Made by a program: the position numbers and the translations under genes
Part shown: in pieces, positions 7,780-16,851 of the stretch
Position numbering within the stretch: the stretch's first letter is position 1
How the letters are laid out: each line of letters begins with the position of its first letter
Origin: an uncultured Bacteroides sp.
Lineage (GTDB): Bacteria; Bacteroidota; Bacteroidia; Bacteroidales; Bacteroidaceae
Direction: 5' to 3'
NCBI RefSeq assembly: GCF_905207245.1
Contig: NZ_CAJLKP010000067.1
Span: forward strand, 1 to 32,884
Length of the DNA: 32,884 nucleotides
The notes under the pieces: model-generated
Seen by the model: the letters and a program-made list of their open reading frames with translations, nothing else
Told to the model about the DNA's origin: nothing
Databases searched by the model: none

Positions 7780-8250
7780 ATGGACATACTCATCATCATC
7801 GTACTCATCATTGCGGCGGTCATCCTGTTCCTGGTAGAACTGTTCGTCATCCCGGGCATCAGCGTAGCCGGATTCCTGGCAGGTGGTTGCATCATCTTTG
7901 CCAACTACTACGCTTTCACCTATCTGGGCACCACAGGCGGGCTCATCACGCTCGGCATATCAGCAATAGCCTGCATAGGTTCGCTGGTCCTGTTCATGCG
8001 CTCCAAAACGCTGGACAAGATTGCGTTGAAGAAGAATATCACATCCAAAGTAGACCGTACGGCCGAAGACCAAGTGAAAGTCGGTGACACGGGAGTAGCT
8101 TTCACACGTCTGGCTTTGATTGGAAACGCTGAATTTGACGGTAACATTGTGGAAGTGAAGTCGATGGATGGCTTCCTGAATGAGAAGACCCCTATCATCG
8201 TAAGCCGTATTACAGACGGCGTTATCATGGTGGAAAAGATAAAAGATTAG
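7780..8250 (+). CDS. nfeD: NfeD family membrane protein
   Basis: This 156-residue protein has membrane helices at about 4-24, 26-48 and 54-72 and a soluble C-terminal OB-fold-like domain (about 95-156, DQVKVGDTGVAFTRLALIGNAEFDG), the layout of short NfeD proteins without the protease domain. NfeD proteins partner with SPFH/flotillin proteins in membrane microdomains. The floA-type gene follows 26 bp downstream, a strongly conserved pairing that supports both calls. No catalytic residues are expected in this short form. Confidence 0.88.
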   Translation: MDILIIIVLIIAAVILFLVELFVIPGISVAGFLAGGCIIFANYYAFTYLGTTGGLITLGISAIACIGSLVLFMRSKTLDKIALKKNITSKVDRTAEDQVKVGDTGVAFTRLALIGNAEFDGNIVEVKSMDGFLNEKTPIIVSRITDGVIMVEKIKD

Positions 8251-8276
8251 TATTCACACTTAATATCGTATAAATC

Positions 8277-9278
8277 ATGAACGTAGACTCTATGTACTTA
8301 ACTGCCTTTCTTGTGATAGGAGGCATTATCTTCATCGTACTATTTTTCCACTATGTTCCTTTCTTCCTATGGTTGTCCGCCAAAGTTTCGGGAGTCAGGA
8401 TTTCATTGGTGCAATTGTTTCTAATGCGTATCCGTAACGTGCCCCCCTACATCATCGTGCCGGGCATGATTGAAGCGCACAAAGCCGGACTGAGCAACAT
8501 CACCCGCGACGAGCTGGAGGCTCACTACCTTGCCGGCGGACACGTGGAAAGAGTGGTTCATGCATTGGTGTCCGCTTCCAAAGCGAACATCGAATTGTCC
8601 TTCCAGATGGCCACCGCCATCGACCTTGCCGGACGTGACGTGTTCGAAGCGGTTCAGATGTCGGTAAACCCGAAGGTGATTGACACTCCTCCCGTGACGG
8701 CCGTGGCTAAGGATGGTATCCAGTTGATAGCAAAGGCTCGTGTGACGGTGCGCGCCAATATCCGCCAATTGGTGGGTGGTGCCGGTGAAGACACTATTCT
8801 GGCACGTGTGGGCGAAGGTATCGTATCTTCCATCGGTTCGTCCGAGAATCATAAGTCGGTATTGGAAAATCCGGATTCAATCTCTAAATTGGTGCTCCGC
8901 AAAGGGTTGGATGCCGGTACGGCATTCGAAATCTTGTCCATTGATATTGCTGATATCGACATAGGTAAGAACATCGGTGCGGCATTGCAGATTGACCAGG
9001 CAAATGCGGATAAGAACATTGCCCAAGCCAAGGCCGAGGAACGTCGCGCAATGGCCGTGGCCAGCGAGCAGGAAATGAAGGCGAAAGCTCAGGAAGCCCG
9101 TGCAAAGGTGATTGAGGCAGAAGCAGAAGTGCCTAAGGCTATGGCAGAAGCATTCCGTAGCGGTAATTTGGGTATCATGGATTATTATCGGATGAAGAAC
9201 ATCGAAGCCGATACTTCCATGCGCGAAAACATAGCCAAACCTACAGGTAATAACTCAAACCAGCCATTGAGTAAATAA
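8277..9278 (+). CDS. floA: Flotillin-like protein FloA (SPFH domain)
   Basis: The 333-residue protein matches the bacterial FloA/YqfA family in length and sequence. An N-terminal hydrophobic hairpin (about 7-38) anchors it to the membrane. The SPFH region follows (about 40-225, with GRDVFEAVQMSVNPKVIDTP and AKARVTVRANIRQLVGGAGE). A long Ala/Glu-rich coiled coil (about 238-300, AKAEERRAMAVASEQEMKAK) mediates oligomerisation. FloA organises membrane microdomains together with NfeD, encoded just upstream. A good terminator at 9301-9349 closes the operon. Confidence 0.92.
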   Translation: MNVDSMYLTAFLVIGGIIFIVLFFHYVPFFLWLSAKVSGVRISLVQLFLMRIRNVPPYIIVPGMIEAHKAGLSNITRDELEAHYLAGGHVERVVHALVSASKANIELSFQMATAIDLAGRDVFEAVQMSVNPKVIDTPPVTAVAKDGIQLIAKARVTVRANIRQLVGGAGEDTILARVGEGIVSSIGSSENHKSVLENPDSISKLVLRKGLDAGTAFEILSIDIADIDIGKNIGAALQIDQANADKNIAQAKAEERRAMAVASEQEMKAKAQEARAKVIEAEAEVPKAMAEAFRSGNLGIMDYYRMKNIEADTSMRENIAKPTGNNSNQPLSK

Positions 9279-9300
9279 TCCGGTAAAAATATTATCCCCG

Positions 9301-9349
9301 AAAACGTCGGAACCGGTGAACAGTAACCCCGTTCCGGCGTTTTCTATTT
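9301..9349 (+). terminator. Rho-independent terminator after floA
   Basis: AAAACGTCGGAAC (9301-9313) pairs with GTTCCGGCGTTTT (9331-9343), with one wobble, followed by CTATTTT. It ends just before the next open frame and leaves only about 30 bp to the preferred start at 9381. Confidence 0.85.
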
Positions 9350-9380
9350 TATGAATATATTAACCAATACAATCCAGCAT

Positions 9381-10259
9381 ATGAAAAAGTATTTTGCATC
9401 TTCCGAACTCATCATCAATGATGATGGTTCCGTATTCCACCTACACGTAAAGCCGGAATGGCTGGCAGACAAAGTAATCTTGGTGGGCGACCCTGGACGG
9501 GTGGCATTAGTAGGTTCGCACCTTGAGAACAAAGAGTGTGAAGTGGAAAGCCGCGAGTTCAAAACCATTACCGGTACCTATAAAGGCAAGCGAATCACGG
9601 TGGTTTCCACGGGCATCGGTTGCGATAATATCGACATCGTGATGAATGAGTTGGACGCCCTGGCAAACATTGATTTCAATACGCGCGAAGAGAAGCCCCA
9701 ACTCCGTCAACTGGAATTGGTGCGCATCGGCACTTGTGGCGGTCTTCAACCCAATACCCCTGTAGGTACATTTATCTGCTCGCAAAAGTCCATCGGTTTT
9801 GATGGCTTGCTGAACTTCTATTCGGGTCGCAATGAAGTGTGCGACCTGCAATTTGAACGCGCCTTCCTCAACCACATGGGATGGTCGGGAAACATGTGTG
9901 CCCCCGCTCCTTACGTGATTGACGCCAATGCCGAACTGATAGAGCGCATTGCGGGAGACGATATGGTACGTGGTGTAACGATTGCCGCCGGTGGTTTCTT
10001 TGGTCCGCAAGGGCGCGAGTTGCGCATTCCGCTGGCCGACCCGAAACAGAATGAGAAAATCGAGAACTTCGAGTATAACGGTTATCGTATCACCAATTTC
10101 GAGATGGAAAGCTCCGCACTGGCGGGTTTGAGTCGCCTGATGGGACACAAAGCGACCACGGTATGCATGGTGATTGCCAACCGCTTGATAAAAGAGGCTA
10201 ATACAGGTTATAAGAATACCATTGATGTACTTATAAAAACGGTACTGGATAGAATCTGA
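9381..10259 (+). CDS. Nucleoside phosphorylase (uridine phosphorylase-like)
   Basis: The protein (292 residues from the ATG at 9381) is a purine/uridine phosphorylase of the PNP_UDP_1 superfamily. GDPGRV (about 36-41) is the phosphate-binding loop. VVSTGIGCDNIDI, RIGTCGGLQPN and NFEMESSALAGL (the ribose-binding Met-Glu segment) follow in family order. It splits nucleosides with phosphate into base and ribose-1-phosphate in salvage. An in-frame ATG at 9351 would add ten residues but begins right against the floA terminator, so 9381 is preferred. The residues seen do not settle uridine versus purine specificity; uridine is favoured by overall length and motif style. Confidence 0.85.
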   Translation: MKKYFASSELIINDDGSVFHLHVKPEWLADKVILVGDPGRVALVGSHLENKECEVESREFKTITGTYKGKRITVVSTGIGCDNIDIVMNELDALANIDFNTREEKPQLRQLELVRIGTCGGLQPNTPVGTFICSQKSIGFDGLLNFYSGRNEVCDLQFERAFLNHMGWSGNMCAPAPYVIDANAELIERIAGDDMVRGVTIAAGGFFGPQGRELRIPLADPKQNEKIENFEYNGYRITNFEMESSALAGLSRLMGHKATTVCMVIANRLIKEANTGYKNTIDVLIKTVLDRI

Positions 10260-10292
10260 CCCACATAACGAAATTCAAGGGACAAGGGGAGA

Positions 10293-10381
10293 AGGGAACG
10301 AGTTGACAAGGGGGACAAGGCCTTTCGGCGTGGTAGCCCCCTCCCTCGTCAACTCCTTGTTCCCTTGTCAACTCGTTCCCT
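10293..10381. repeat. Long intergenic inverted repeat between convergent genes
   Basis: The left arm 10293-10320 (AGGGAACGAGTTGACAAGGG plus 8 more) is the near-perfect inverse of 10355-10381. Twenty bp are perfect, then one or two differences occur. Both arms are built from repeated GTTGACAAGGG-like units, with an additional CCCTCGTCAACT copy on each side of the right arm. It sits between convergent genes and could act as a bidirectional terminator, but it looks like a dispersed repeat of a different family from that at 6119. Confidence 0.8.
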
Positions 10382-10387
10382 CGTCAA

Positions 10388-12331
10388 CTAAATATATTTG
10401 ATGATAGTTTCCTTCAACTTCTCGTAAGTATAAGGTTTCGCAATAATATCATTGCATCCGGCGGCCAACGCCTGTTGTTGCTCAATCAGGAACGCATTAG
10501 CCGTCACGGCCACAATTGGCAAATCGAGCGTAATGGCACGTATCTTCTCCGTGGCCTGAATACCGTTCATCACCGGCATTCGGATATCCATCAATATCAG
10601 GTCGGGACGTTCGCGTAAGAAACTATTGACGGCTTCCTCCCCATTTGTAACCCACGAAATGGTATAATCTTTTTTCAACAAGATATTTATCTGCATGAAG
10701 TTCGACTCCGTATCCTCAGCTATCAGGATTTTCTTCCTGCCATCCACTCTATGTCCCATGTCGGCCACGTTAGCCCCAACGGCTCCGGCATCCGAGGCGA
10801 ATAGGGATTGCTGATAAGGAAGTGTCATCACAAACGTGCTACCCACTCCCACCTCAGACTCTACGGAAATCTTTCCGCCCAACCTTTCAACGATGCTCTG
10901 GCAAATGGGAAGTCCCAATCCCGTTCCCTGAACAAAATCATTCAACTTCTCAAAACGGTTAAAAATCAAAGGCAATTTCTCACGGGGTATTCCGCACCCA
11001 GTGTCGGTCACATACACCTTCAACCACTCCCCTTCCGTCGCCAAGCCCAACGTAATGCCCCCCTCGCACGTGTTTTTAATGGCATTGGAAAGGAAATTAA
11101 ACAACACTTGCGTAATCCTGTTCCGGTCCACCATAATCCAGACTTCCTCATCCGGACGCACCACCTCAAAGCGGATACCCGTTTTCATCTTCAAGCGGTG
11201 CACCTTCTCCACCTCGTCAATCAGCCCCGCCATCTCGGTCAACTGGATGTTCATTTCCGACTTTCCGGACTCGATGCGAGAGAGGTCGAGGATGTCGTTG
11301 ATGAGTTGCAACAACAGGTTGCTATTCTTCTGAATGATATTCAGATACTCCGCTTTCTCCTTTTCATCTTCCGTCAGAGCAATGATTTCCGAAAAACCAA
11401 CAATGGCATTCAACGGGGTACGGATTTCGTGGCTCATGTTTGCCAGGAACACCGACTTCATCCGGTCGGCCTCTTCCGCCCGTTGCTTCGCTTCAATCAA
11501 TTCATTGGAACGCTGAACCCGGTCGCCGATGTCGTGTATCAGAGCCATCACCTTGTTGCCTTCAAACGGGGATATACGTGCCTGGAAGTAATGCCTTTCG
11601 CAATTATCCACGTCCAGCGGATACTCTATTTCCTTCAACTGGCCGTCTTCAAGGCATTGGTGGATGTTGCGCAAAAACAAATCGCTGACTTCGGGAGAGT
11701 AGATGGAACGCCCGTCGGCTCCCTTCAACTGGTCCACCGGATGAAGCAAAACCGTATCGGAAGACATCAGTACATCGGTTATGAAGAAATTATCGTCAAG
11801 GATAAATATGAATTCGGGCAATGCCTCAATAATCTTCCGGTTCCGCTCTTCTATGCGCAAGATGTGGGCCTCCCTCTCGCATTGTTCGGTGACGTTTACG
11901 GTATAGCACAACAAGCGGTCCGGCTTTCCGTCTCCGTCCTTCTCCACGGATAAGAGGCGGTCCTCCAGCCAGACTATTTCACCGTGCGCGCCTACGCACC
12001 TGATGCGCAGGAGGGTTGCTTCTTCAAAGCCGTCCAGCTTCTGTTGAAAGCCGTCCAATGACACCAGATGCTTATCGTCGGGATGTACGAAGTTGAAAAA
12101 CTCTTCCAGATTCCGGAAGTGGATGCCCACCTTGTCCAAACCTAAACTCGCGAAATACTCTTCGGTGAAAGTACACTCCAGGGTTACGATGTTAATCTCC
12201 CAAAGAGCAATCTGATGAGCGGCCAAAACGGATTTGACCTTCAGGAAATTCTCTTTTATTTGTTCTAAACTTTCGTTCTCTCCAACGGTTGCAGAGAGCG
12301 ATTCATGCATTTTTATTTTGTCTTGCGCCAT
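10388..12331 (-). CDS. Cytoplasmic hybrid histidine kinase with PAS domains
   Basis: The 647-residue protein has no signal peptide or membrane segments. Two PAS-like sensor regions (about 30-155 and 165-275) precede a HisKA domain with phospho-acceptor His301 in NMSHEIRTP. The HATPase domain shows an N box (NFLSNAIKN, about 412-420), G1 box (DTGCGIP, 443-449) and G2 box (GTGLGLPI, 469-476). A C-terminal receiver domain (about 533-647) has acidic residues ED at 539-540, phospho-acceptor D582 in LILMDIRMP and the conserved Lys in AKPYT. The kinase would sense a cytosolic or redox cue and relay phosphate to its own receiver. No separate output regulator lies nearby. Confidence 0.93.
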   Translation of the reverse strand: MAQDKIKMHESLSATVGENESLEQIKENFLKVKSVLAAHQIALWEINIVTLECTFTEEYFASLGLDKVGIHFRNLEEFFNFVHPDDKHLVSLDGFQQKLDGFEEATLLRIRCVGAHGEIVWLEDRLLSVEKDGDGKPDRLLCYTVNVTEQCEREAHILRIEERNRKIIEALPEFIFILDDNFFITDVLMSSDTVLLHPVDQLKGADGRSIYSPEVSDLFLRNIHQCLEDGQLKEIEYPLDVDNCERHYFQARISPFEGNKVMALIHDIGDRVQRSNELIEAKQRAEEADRMKSVFLANMSHEIRTPLNAIVGFSEIIALTEDEKEKAEYLNIIQKNSNLLLQLINDILDLSRIESGKSEMNIQLTEMAGLIDEVEKVHRLKMKTGIRFEVVRPDEEVWIMVDRNRITQVLFNFLSNAIKNTCEGGITLGLATEGEWLKVYVTDTGCGIPREKLPLIFNRFEKLNDFVQGTGLGLPICQSIVERLGGKISVESEVGVGSTFVMTLPYQQSLFASDAGAVGANVADMGHRVDGRKKILIAEDTESNFMQINILLKKDYTISWVTNGEEAVNSFLRERPDLILMDIRMPVMNGIQATEKIRAITLDLPIVAVTANAFLIEQQQALAAGCNDIIAKPYTYEKLKETIIKYI

Positions 12332-12371
12332 ACTAACAATATGTATTATATGAAGGCCACGGAAAATTGAA

Positions 12372-12405
12372 CAAATGTAATAAAAAAGAGTAAGTTATAT
12401 ACAAA
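12372..12405 (-). promoter_or_regulatory. Promoter of the hybrid kinase gene
   Basis: On the minus strand, TTTG (12402-12405) and TACATTTG (12372-12379) are separated by 22 bp, close to the Bacteroides -33/-7 pattern. The start codon is about 40 bp downstream. Confidence 0.55.
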
Positions 12406-12432
12406 CGTGCTCATTTTTTTACCCGAAAAGTC

Positions 12433-12440
12433 TATCTTTG
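12433..12440 (+). promoter_or_regulatory. -7 box of mnmE
   Basis: TATCTTTG is a perfect TAnnTTTG box 21 bp before the ATG pair at 12461/12464. It falls inside the longer open frame that begins at 12407, which argues against that upstream start. It is divergent from the kinase promoter. Confidence 0.65.
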
Positions 12441-12463
12441 CAATCCAAATAACGAAATATATG

Positions 12464-13849
12464 ATGAACCAGGATACTATCTGTGCTATAGCCACGGCTC
12501 AAGGGGGAGCAATCGGGAGCATACGTGTCTCAGGACCGGATGCCATCAGCATAACCAGCCGCATCTTTACTCCGGCAAAATCGGGTAAGACCCTAACCGA
12601 AAGCAGACCTTACACACTGACTTTCGGACGGATATATGATGGCGGGGAAATTATCGACGAAGTACTTGTCAGCCTCTTTCGCGCCCCGCACTCTTATACG
12701 GGAGAAGATTGCACGGAAATCACCTGCCACGGTTCCAGCTATATCTTGCAACGGGTGATGCAACTACTCATCCATCAGGGTTGCCGCATGGCCCAGCCGG
12801 GCGAATACACCCAGCGCGCCTTCCTGAACGGGAAGATGGACCTGAGTCAGGCGGAGGCCGTGGCGGACCTGATAGCCTCGTCGTCCGTGGCCACCCACCG
12901 CCTTGCCATGAGCCAGATGCGTGGAGGGTTCAGCAAAGAGTTGGCGGACCTGCGCAACCAGTTACTCCACTTCACATCGCTTATTGAGTTGGAGCTGGAC
13001 TTTAGCGACCATGAAGAGTTGGAGTTTGCCGACAGGACCGAGCTTTGCCAATTGGCGGATAACATTGAGGCGGTCATCTCCCGCCTTGTACACTCGTTCA
13101 GCGTAGGAAATGTAATAAAGAATGGAGTTCCCGTAGCCATTATCGGTGAGACAAACGCGGGGAAATCTACCCTGCTCAATGCATTGTTGAACGAAGACAA
13201 GGCCATTGTGAGCGACATTCACGGCACCACGCGAGATGTCATTGAGGACACCGTAAACATGGGTGGAGTCACGTTTCGTTTTATTGACACGGCGGGCATC
13301 CGGGAGACGAATGACACCATTGAAAGTCTGGGCATAGAACGCACGTTCCAGAAGTTGGAACAAGCCGAAATTGTGCTCTGGATGGTAGATGCAACGGATG
13401 CCGCTTCGCAAATCAACCAATTGTCCAAACAGATACTTCCGCGTTGCGAAGGGAAACACTTGATTCTTGTATTCAATAAGGCAGATTTAGTGACCGATGC
13501 TTCAAGCGTCGTCCCTGCCGGTTTTCCGGACAATGTGCAATCTATTGCTCTATCTGCCAAACGGAGGACAAACATTGATGAATTACAACAAATATTGGTA
13601 AGTGCCGCCAATCTTCCATCGGTGACACAGAACGACGTAATCGTTACAAATGTTCGTCATTACGAGGCTCTTACGCATGCTTTGGAAGCGATAAAGCGTG
13701 TACAAGAGGGGTTAAGAAGCAATCTATCCGGGGATTTCGTGTCTCAGGACATCAGGGAGTGCATTTTTCATTTAAATGACATTGCGGGAGAGGTGACGAA
13801 TGACATGGTGTTGAGAAATATATTTGAACACTTTTGCATCGGCAAATAA
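12464..13849 (+). CDS. mnmE: tRNA modification GTPase MnmE (TrmE)
   Basis: The 461-residue protein is full length for MnmE. The N-terminal folate-binding domain begins MNQDTICAIATAQGGAIGSIRVSG. The helical domain flanks an inserted G domain with G1 GETNAGKST (228-236), G3 DTAG and G4 NKAD. The C-terminal FCIGK (457-461) carries the essential Cys458. With MnmG it installs the 5-carboxymethylaminomethyl-type group on U34 of tRNAs. The start is taken at the second of two adjacent ATGs (12461 and 12464) because the promoter box lies within any longer frame. The 3' end is next to an integrase module; see the findings. Confidence 0.96.
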   Translation: MNQDTICAIATAQGGAIGSIRVSGPDAISITSRIFTPAKSGKTLTESRPYTLTFGRIYDGGEIIDEVLVSLFRAPHSYTGEDCTEITCHGSSYILQRVMQLLIHQGCRMAQPGEYTQRAFLNGKMDLSQAEAVADLIASSSVATHRLAMSQMRGGFSKELADLRNQLLHFTSLIELELDFSDHEELEFADRTELCQLADNIEAVISRLVHSFSVGNVIKNGVPVAIIGETNAGKSTLLNALLNEDKAIVSDIHGTTRDVIEDTVNMGGVTFRFIDTAGIRETNDTIESLGIERTFQKLEQAEIVLWMVDATDAASQINQLSKQILPRCEGKHLILVFNKADLVTDASSVVPAGFPDNVQSIALSAKRRTNIDELQQILVSAANLPSVTQNDVIVTNVRHYEALTHALEAIKRVQEGLRSNLSGDFVSQDIRECIFHLNDIAGEVTNDMVLRNIFEHFCIGK

Positions 13850-14073
13850 TTAGTATAATACACTGACAATCAGATAGTTACAAAATAATCAAAAGAAATA
13901 AGCACAAAATTTCAACTCGTTATATATCAATAACTTACAATATATTTTGCTAATAATCACTGTAAAACAAAGACAAATAAGAAACAGATTTGCTGCTATT
14001 TGATACTCAAATCAGGGGTTGTTGACAACCTTATATTATATAGGAGCTACACTAAAGTAGCCATATATATAAT

Positions 14074-14673
14074 ATGAATTATAATTTTTCAAAGCATTAT
14101 TATGATCCATTCATCCGGTTGAAAGAGGAAGAATGGAAAGATGTAGTTTCAAGAGGCTTCCTAAGTATTAGCGAAGCAGCTACATTGTCAGGATATACGC
14201 GCCAGTATATCCACAAACTAGTTCAAACAGGCAAGATAAAAAGTGAACGGTGTTTGAATAACCTAGTGATTACCAATAAGGATTTCATCAAGTGGTATTC
14301 GTCTCTACCGTTAATACCCCACTCTCCAATTGGCCGAAGTTCGTATTCTCTCAAAGGATTGATGGCCTATACAGGAATGAGCCGTTCTTGGATTCTAAAT
14401 TTCGCTGAACGTTATCAAATCCAAACCTTCTATTTAGGACTAAATAGAAGGTTTGATGAAATCGATTGTAAAACAGCTTGGGACATCGAACGGATCAAGT
14501 ATGCCCAATGGCTAACTATTGATGAAATTACAACTCATCTCAACATTGATGCCAAGGAACTGCTGACACTTGTTGCCAAACATTTGGTTAGGGTGAGATG
14601 CATAGCCTATACCGACTATTATTGCAAGAAGGATGTTGAACAAGAAATCAGATGGAGGGAAAGTCATGTATAG
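14074..14673 (+). CDS. Helix-turn-helix DNA-binding protein coupled to integrase
   Basis: This 199-residue protein has two or three excisionase/MerR-like HTH segments: about 30-75 (FLSISEAATLSGYTRQYIHKL), about 87-125 (SYSLKGLMAYTGMSRSWIL) and about 145-170 (LTIDEITTHLNIDAKEL). It is soluble and moderately basic. Its 3' end overlaps the integrase start (ATG at 14666 inside the last codons), so the two are translationally coupled, as expected for a recombination directionality or accessory DNA-binding factor. The upstream region 13850-14073 contains a GGTTGT/ACAACC stem (14017-14030) and a GCTAC/GTAGC stem (14046-14061) just before the start. Function is inferred from HTH patterns and context. 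Confidence 0.75.
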   Translation: MNYNFSKHYYDPFIRLKEEEWKDVVSRGFLSISEAATLSGYTRQYIHKLVQTGKIKSERCLNNLVITNKDFIKWYSSLPLIPHSPIGRSSYSLKGLMAYTGMSRSWILNFAERYQIQTFYLGLNRRFDEIDCKTAWDIERIKYAQWLTIDEITTHLNIDAKELLTLVAKHLVRVRCIAYTDYYCKKDVEQEIRWRESHV

Positions 14674-15757
14674 GGTTACATTACGTTATAAAATAAAGAC
14701 AGACGGCAAGAAAAAGTCCATTTATCTTCAGTTCAATCCACCCATCAAAGATGTAAGGGGAAAAGAAATCAAATATGAATTTCTGAATTTGGATCTTTAT
14801 GTTAATCCTGCCAATACTGCCCAAAAGAAATACAACCAAACGGTTGAAGAAGTAGCAGAAAATATCAAGTGCGAACGTTACATTCAGTTGGTACGACGGG
14901 ATTTCAGTTTTCTGGCAAAAGACAATCTGGATGGAGACTTTCTTGAGTATTTTCATGAAAACGGAGACTATCACAGTCAGAAATATATTTGTGCACGACT
15001 CCATTTTGAAGAGTTCTGTGAAAGGAAGTGCTCTTTCAGAGACCTTAGTGTCAGCCTTTGCGAAAAGTACAGGGCGTATATCCTTAGAGACAAGCACCTG
15101 ACCAGCTCAAAAAAGATATCACACAATACTGCAAGTGCATACTTCAATGTATTCCTGAAAATGGTAAGATTGGCCTATGAAGACAAAATAATCAGCCATG
15201 ATTATACTGAAATAATAAAACCCATTGTGTGGAATCATGATACCCTCAAAGAGTATTTATCCAATGATGAAGTAAATATTCTACGCCAGACACCTTATTC
15301 GCCATATCCGGAACTGCCTAAAGCTTGCCTTTTCAGCATCTTTACAGGATTGCGGCGGAGTGACATTCTTGCCTTACGATGGGAAAACATTGTAAAGAGG
15401 TCGCACAATACATTCATAGAGATACAGTGTAGTAAGACAGGTGTTTTAATCCGATTGCCTTTATCAAAACCGGCATTGAATGTTCTGGGTAAAAGAAAAG
15501 AAGAAGGGATAGTATTTCAATCTTTGACGATAAGCATACTGAATCTGCATGTACAAAAATGGCTGGCCTCGGCAGGAATCACCAAGCATATTACTTTCCA
15601 TTGTTTCAGGCACACATTCGCCATGTTGCTTCAGGAAAAAGGTGTCGAAATCTATACCATTTCGAAACTGTTGGCTCACAAGCAAGTATCCAGCACACAA
15701 ATTTACGCGAAAGTCACCAACCAACAGGTTAACGAGGCCATTCAGTTATTAAAATAG
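14666..15757 (+). CDS. Tyrosine recombinase / site-specific integrase
   Basis: The protein has 363 residues from the ATG at 14666, preceded by GGAGGGA and overlapping the HTH gene. It has a Bacteroidetes-type N-terminal arm-binding domain (YRVTLRYKI.. to about residue 80), a SAM-like core-binding domain (about 95-200) and a catalytic domain. Catalytic residues are visible in order: Arg in FTGLRRSDILALRW, Lys in CSKTGVLIRLPLS, HxxR in HCFRHTFAMLL, the second His in LLAHKQVSS and the nucleophile Tyr in TQIYAKV. All are present, so it should be active. It catalyses integration, excision or inversion; its target is not shown directly, but it sits next to the mnmE 3' end. Confidence 0.94.
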   Translation: MYRVTLRYKIKTDGKKKSIYLQFNPPIKDVRGKEIKYEFLNLDLYVNPANTAQKKYNQTVEEVAENIKCERYIQLVRRDFSFLAKDNLDGDFLEYFHENGDYHSQKYICARLHFEEFCERKCSFRDLSVSLCEKYRAYILRDKHLTSSKKISHNTASAYFNVFLKMVRLAYEDKIISHDYTEIIKPIVWNHDTLKEYLSNDEVNILRQTPYSPYPELPKACLFSIFTGLRRSDILALRWENIVKRSHNTFIEIQCSKTGVLIRLPLSKPALNVLGKRKEEGIVFQSLTISILNLHVQKWLASAGITKHITFHCFRHTFAMLLQEKGVEIYTISKLLAHKQVSSTQIYAKVTNQQVNEAIQLLK

Positions 15758-15841
15758 CGAATTGTTAAGCTAAACCAGTCAAATATCGTTAAAGAAGGAG
15801 CATTAGATGAATCCACTGTCTGTATTTCAACAAATTGCCAT

Positions 15842-15849
15842 TACTTTTG
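15842..15849 (+). promoter_or_regulatory. -7 box upstream of the winged-helix gene
   Basis: TACTTTTG matches TAnnTTTG, 28 bp before the ATG at 15878. No clear upstream TTTG is seen. The 120-bp gap after the integrase supports an independent promoter. Confidence 0.45.
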
Positions 15850-15877
15850 CAAACAATCTTAAGTAAAAACTGAAGTT

Positions 15878-16816
15878 ATGTTACAATCAAAAATACAGAC
15901 CCTCAAAAAATACATTTCATCGTTCCTAAATGAGAAAATCAGCTGTTCCAAGTTGTCTTCGGCATCATGCAAACAGATTCCAGCTATTTTAATGGCTAAA
16001 TACGAATGCACGGCAACAACACTTTTCGGTGTTAATGTCGTGCTTTGTTTTCCCAAAGAGACTGATTCATTAACTCCAGCAAAGTTACAGAACCATATGC
16101 AGCTCTTTACTGCCAAATTGGGAATGCCCAGTATTGTAGTGATGGATGAAATCCCATCCTATAATATTCAGCGGTTGATTGTTCAGCGGATTAACTTCAT
16201 CATCACAGGCAAACAGATGTTTGCTCCGTCATTGTTGCTCGACCTGAGAAAGATGCCTAAGCCAAACAAAGATATCAAAGAAGATATTCCGCCGTTCGCA
16301 CAATGTCTGATTCTATACAATATTGAAGTTGAAATGTTTTGCCATACCATAAATGAAATTATGGATATTTTCAATGTCTCCTACTCTACAGCCAACAGAG
16401 CCGTTCGGTGGCTGCAAAGTAAGAACCTGACAATATGTCCGAAAGGCAAAGCGAAGAGATTGCAGTTTGCAAAACAAGGCCGCGACTTATGGGAAGCCAG
16501 CATAATATATCTGACAACACCGGTAGAAAAGGTTGTCTATACTAATACTATTCCATCAAAAGCTTTGTCAACTGTCATATCTGATGGTAGTGAAGTTGAA
16601 CCTATAGAAGTAAACAGTTATGCTGTATGCAAAGACGATTTAAAAGATATCACAGTTTCTGACACTGGTCGATTTAAAATTGAGATTTGGAAATACAATC
16701 CTATGGACTTGGCCAGATTAAAGAAACATGTGGATAAGTTATCACGTTATCTCTCGATTAGAGATAAGGAAGATATGAGTGATAAGATCGAAATGATACT
16801 TGCTGAATTACAGTAA
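15878..16816 (+). CDS. Winged-helix (MarR-like) regulator, possibly orphan antitoxin-type
   Basis: This 312-residue soluble protein has an N-terminal alpha/beta region (about 30-125) with LIVQRINFIITGKQMFAPSLLLDLR, recalling regulators whose core reads RLI-x4-PFIVPGxQLYLP-x3-DLR. A winged helix follows (about 145-200, NEIMDIFNVSYSTANRAVRWLQSKNL). The C-terminal part (235-312) is charged and ends in helices. In my recollection such proteins are annotated as MarR-like; a role as a TA-type antitoxin is only inference, and no toxin gene follows. Instead a decayed hipA fragment lies antisense from 16852, suggesting that the natural neighbour was replaced. Confidence 0.65.
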   Translation: MLQSKIQTLKKYISSFLNEKISCSKLSSASCKQIPAILMAKYECTATTLFGVNVVLCFPKETDSLTPAKLQNHMQLFTAKLGMPSIVVMDEIPSYNIQRLIVQRINFIITGKQMFAPSLLLDLRKMPKPNKDIKEDIPPFAQCLILYNIEVEMFCHTINEIMDIFNVSYSTANRAVRWLQSKNLTICPKGKAKRLQFAKQGRDLWEASIIYLTTPVEKVVYTNTIPSKALSTVISDGSEVEPIEVNSYAVCKDDLKDITVSDTGRFKIEIWKYNPMDLARLKKHVDKLSRYLSIRDKEDMSDKIEMILAELQ

Positions 16817-16851
16817 AGCAGCTTCAAATTCGTGAAAAGCAGGAGGCGTAA

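Noticed and set aside
9507..10148. 213-residue minus ORF opposite the nucleoside phosphorylase
   Set aside because: Shadow of a gene with clear family motifs on the + strand.
10808..11953. 381-residue + strand ORF opposite the histidine kinase
   Set aside because: All kinase and receiver motifs are on the minus strand; the ORF has no recognisable features and His/Arg/Gln-rich shadow composition.
12407..12460. Upstream start for mnmE
   Set aside because: The consensus -7 box at 12433-12440 lies inside it and MnmE homologues start at MNQDT.
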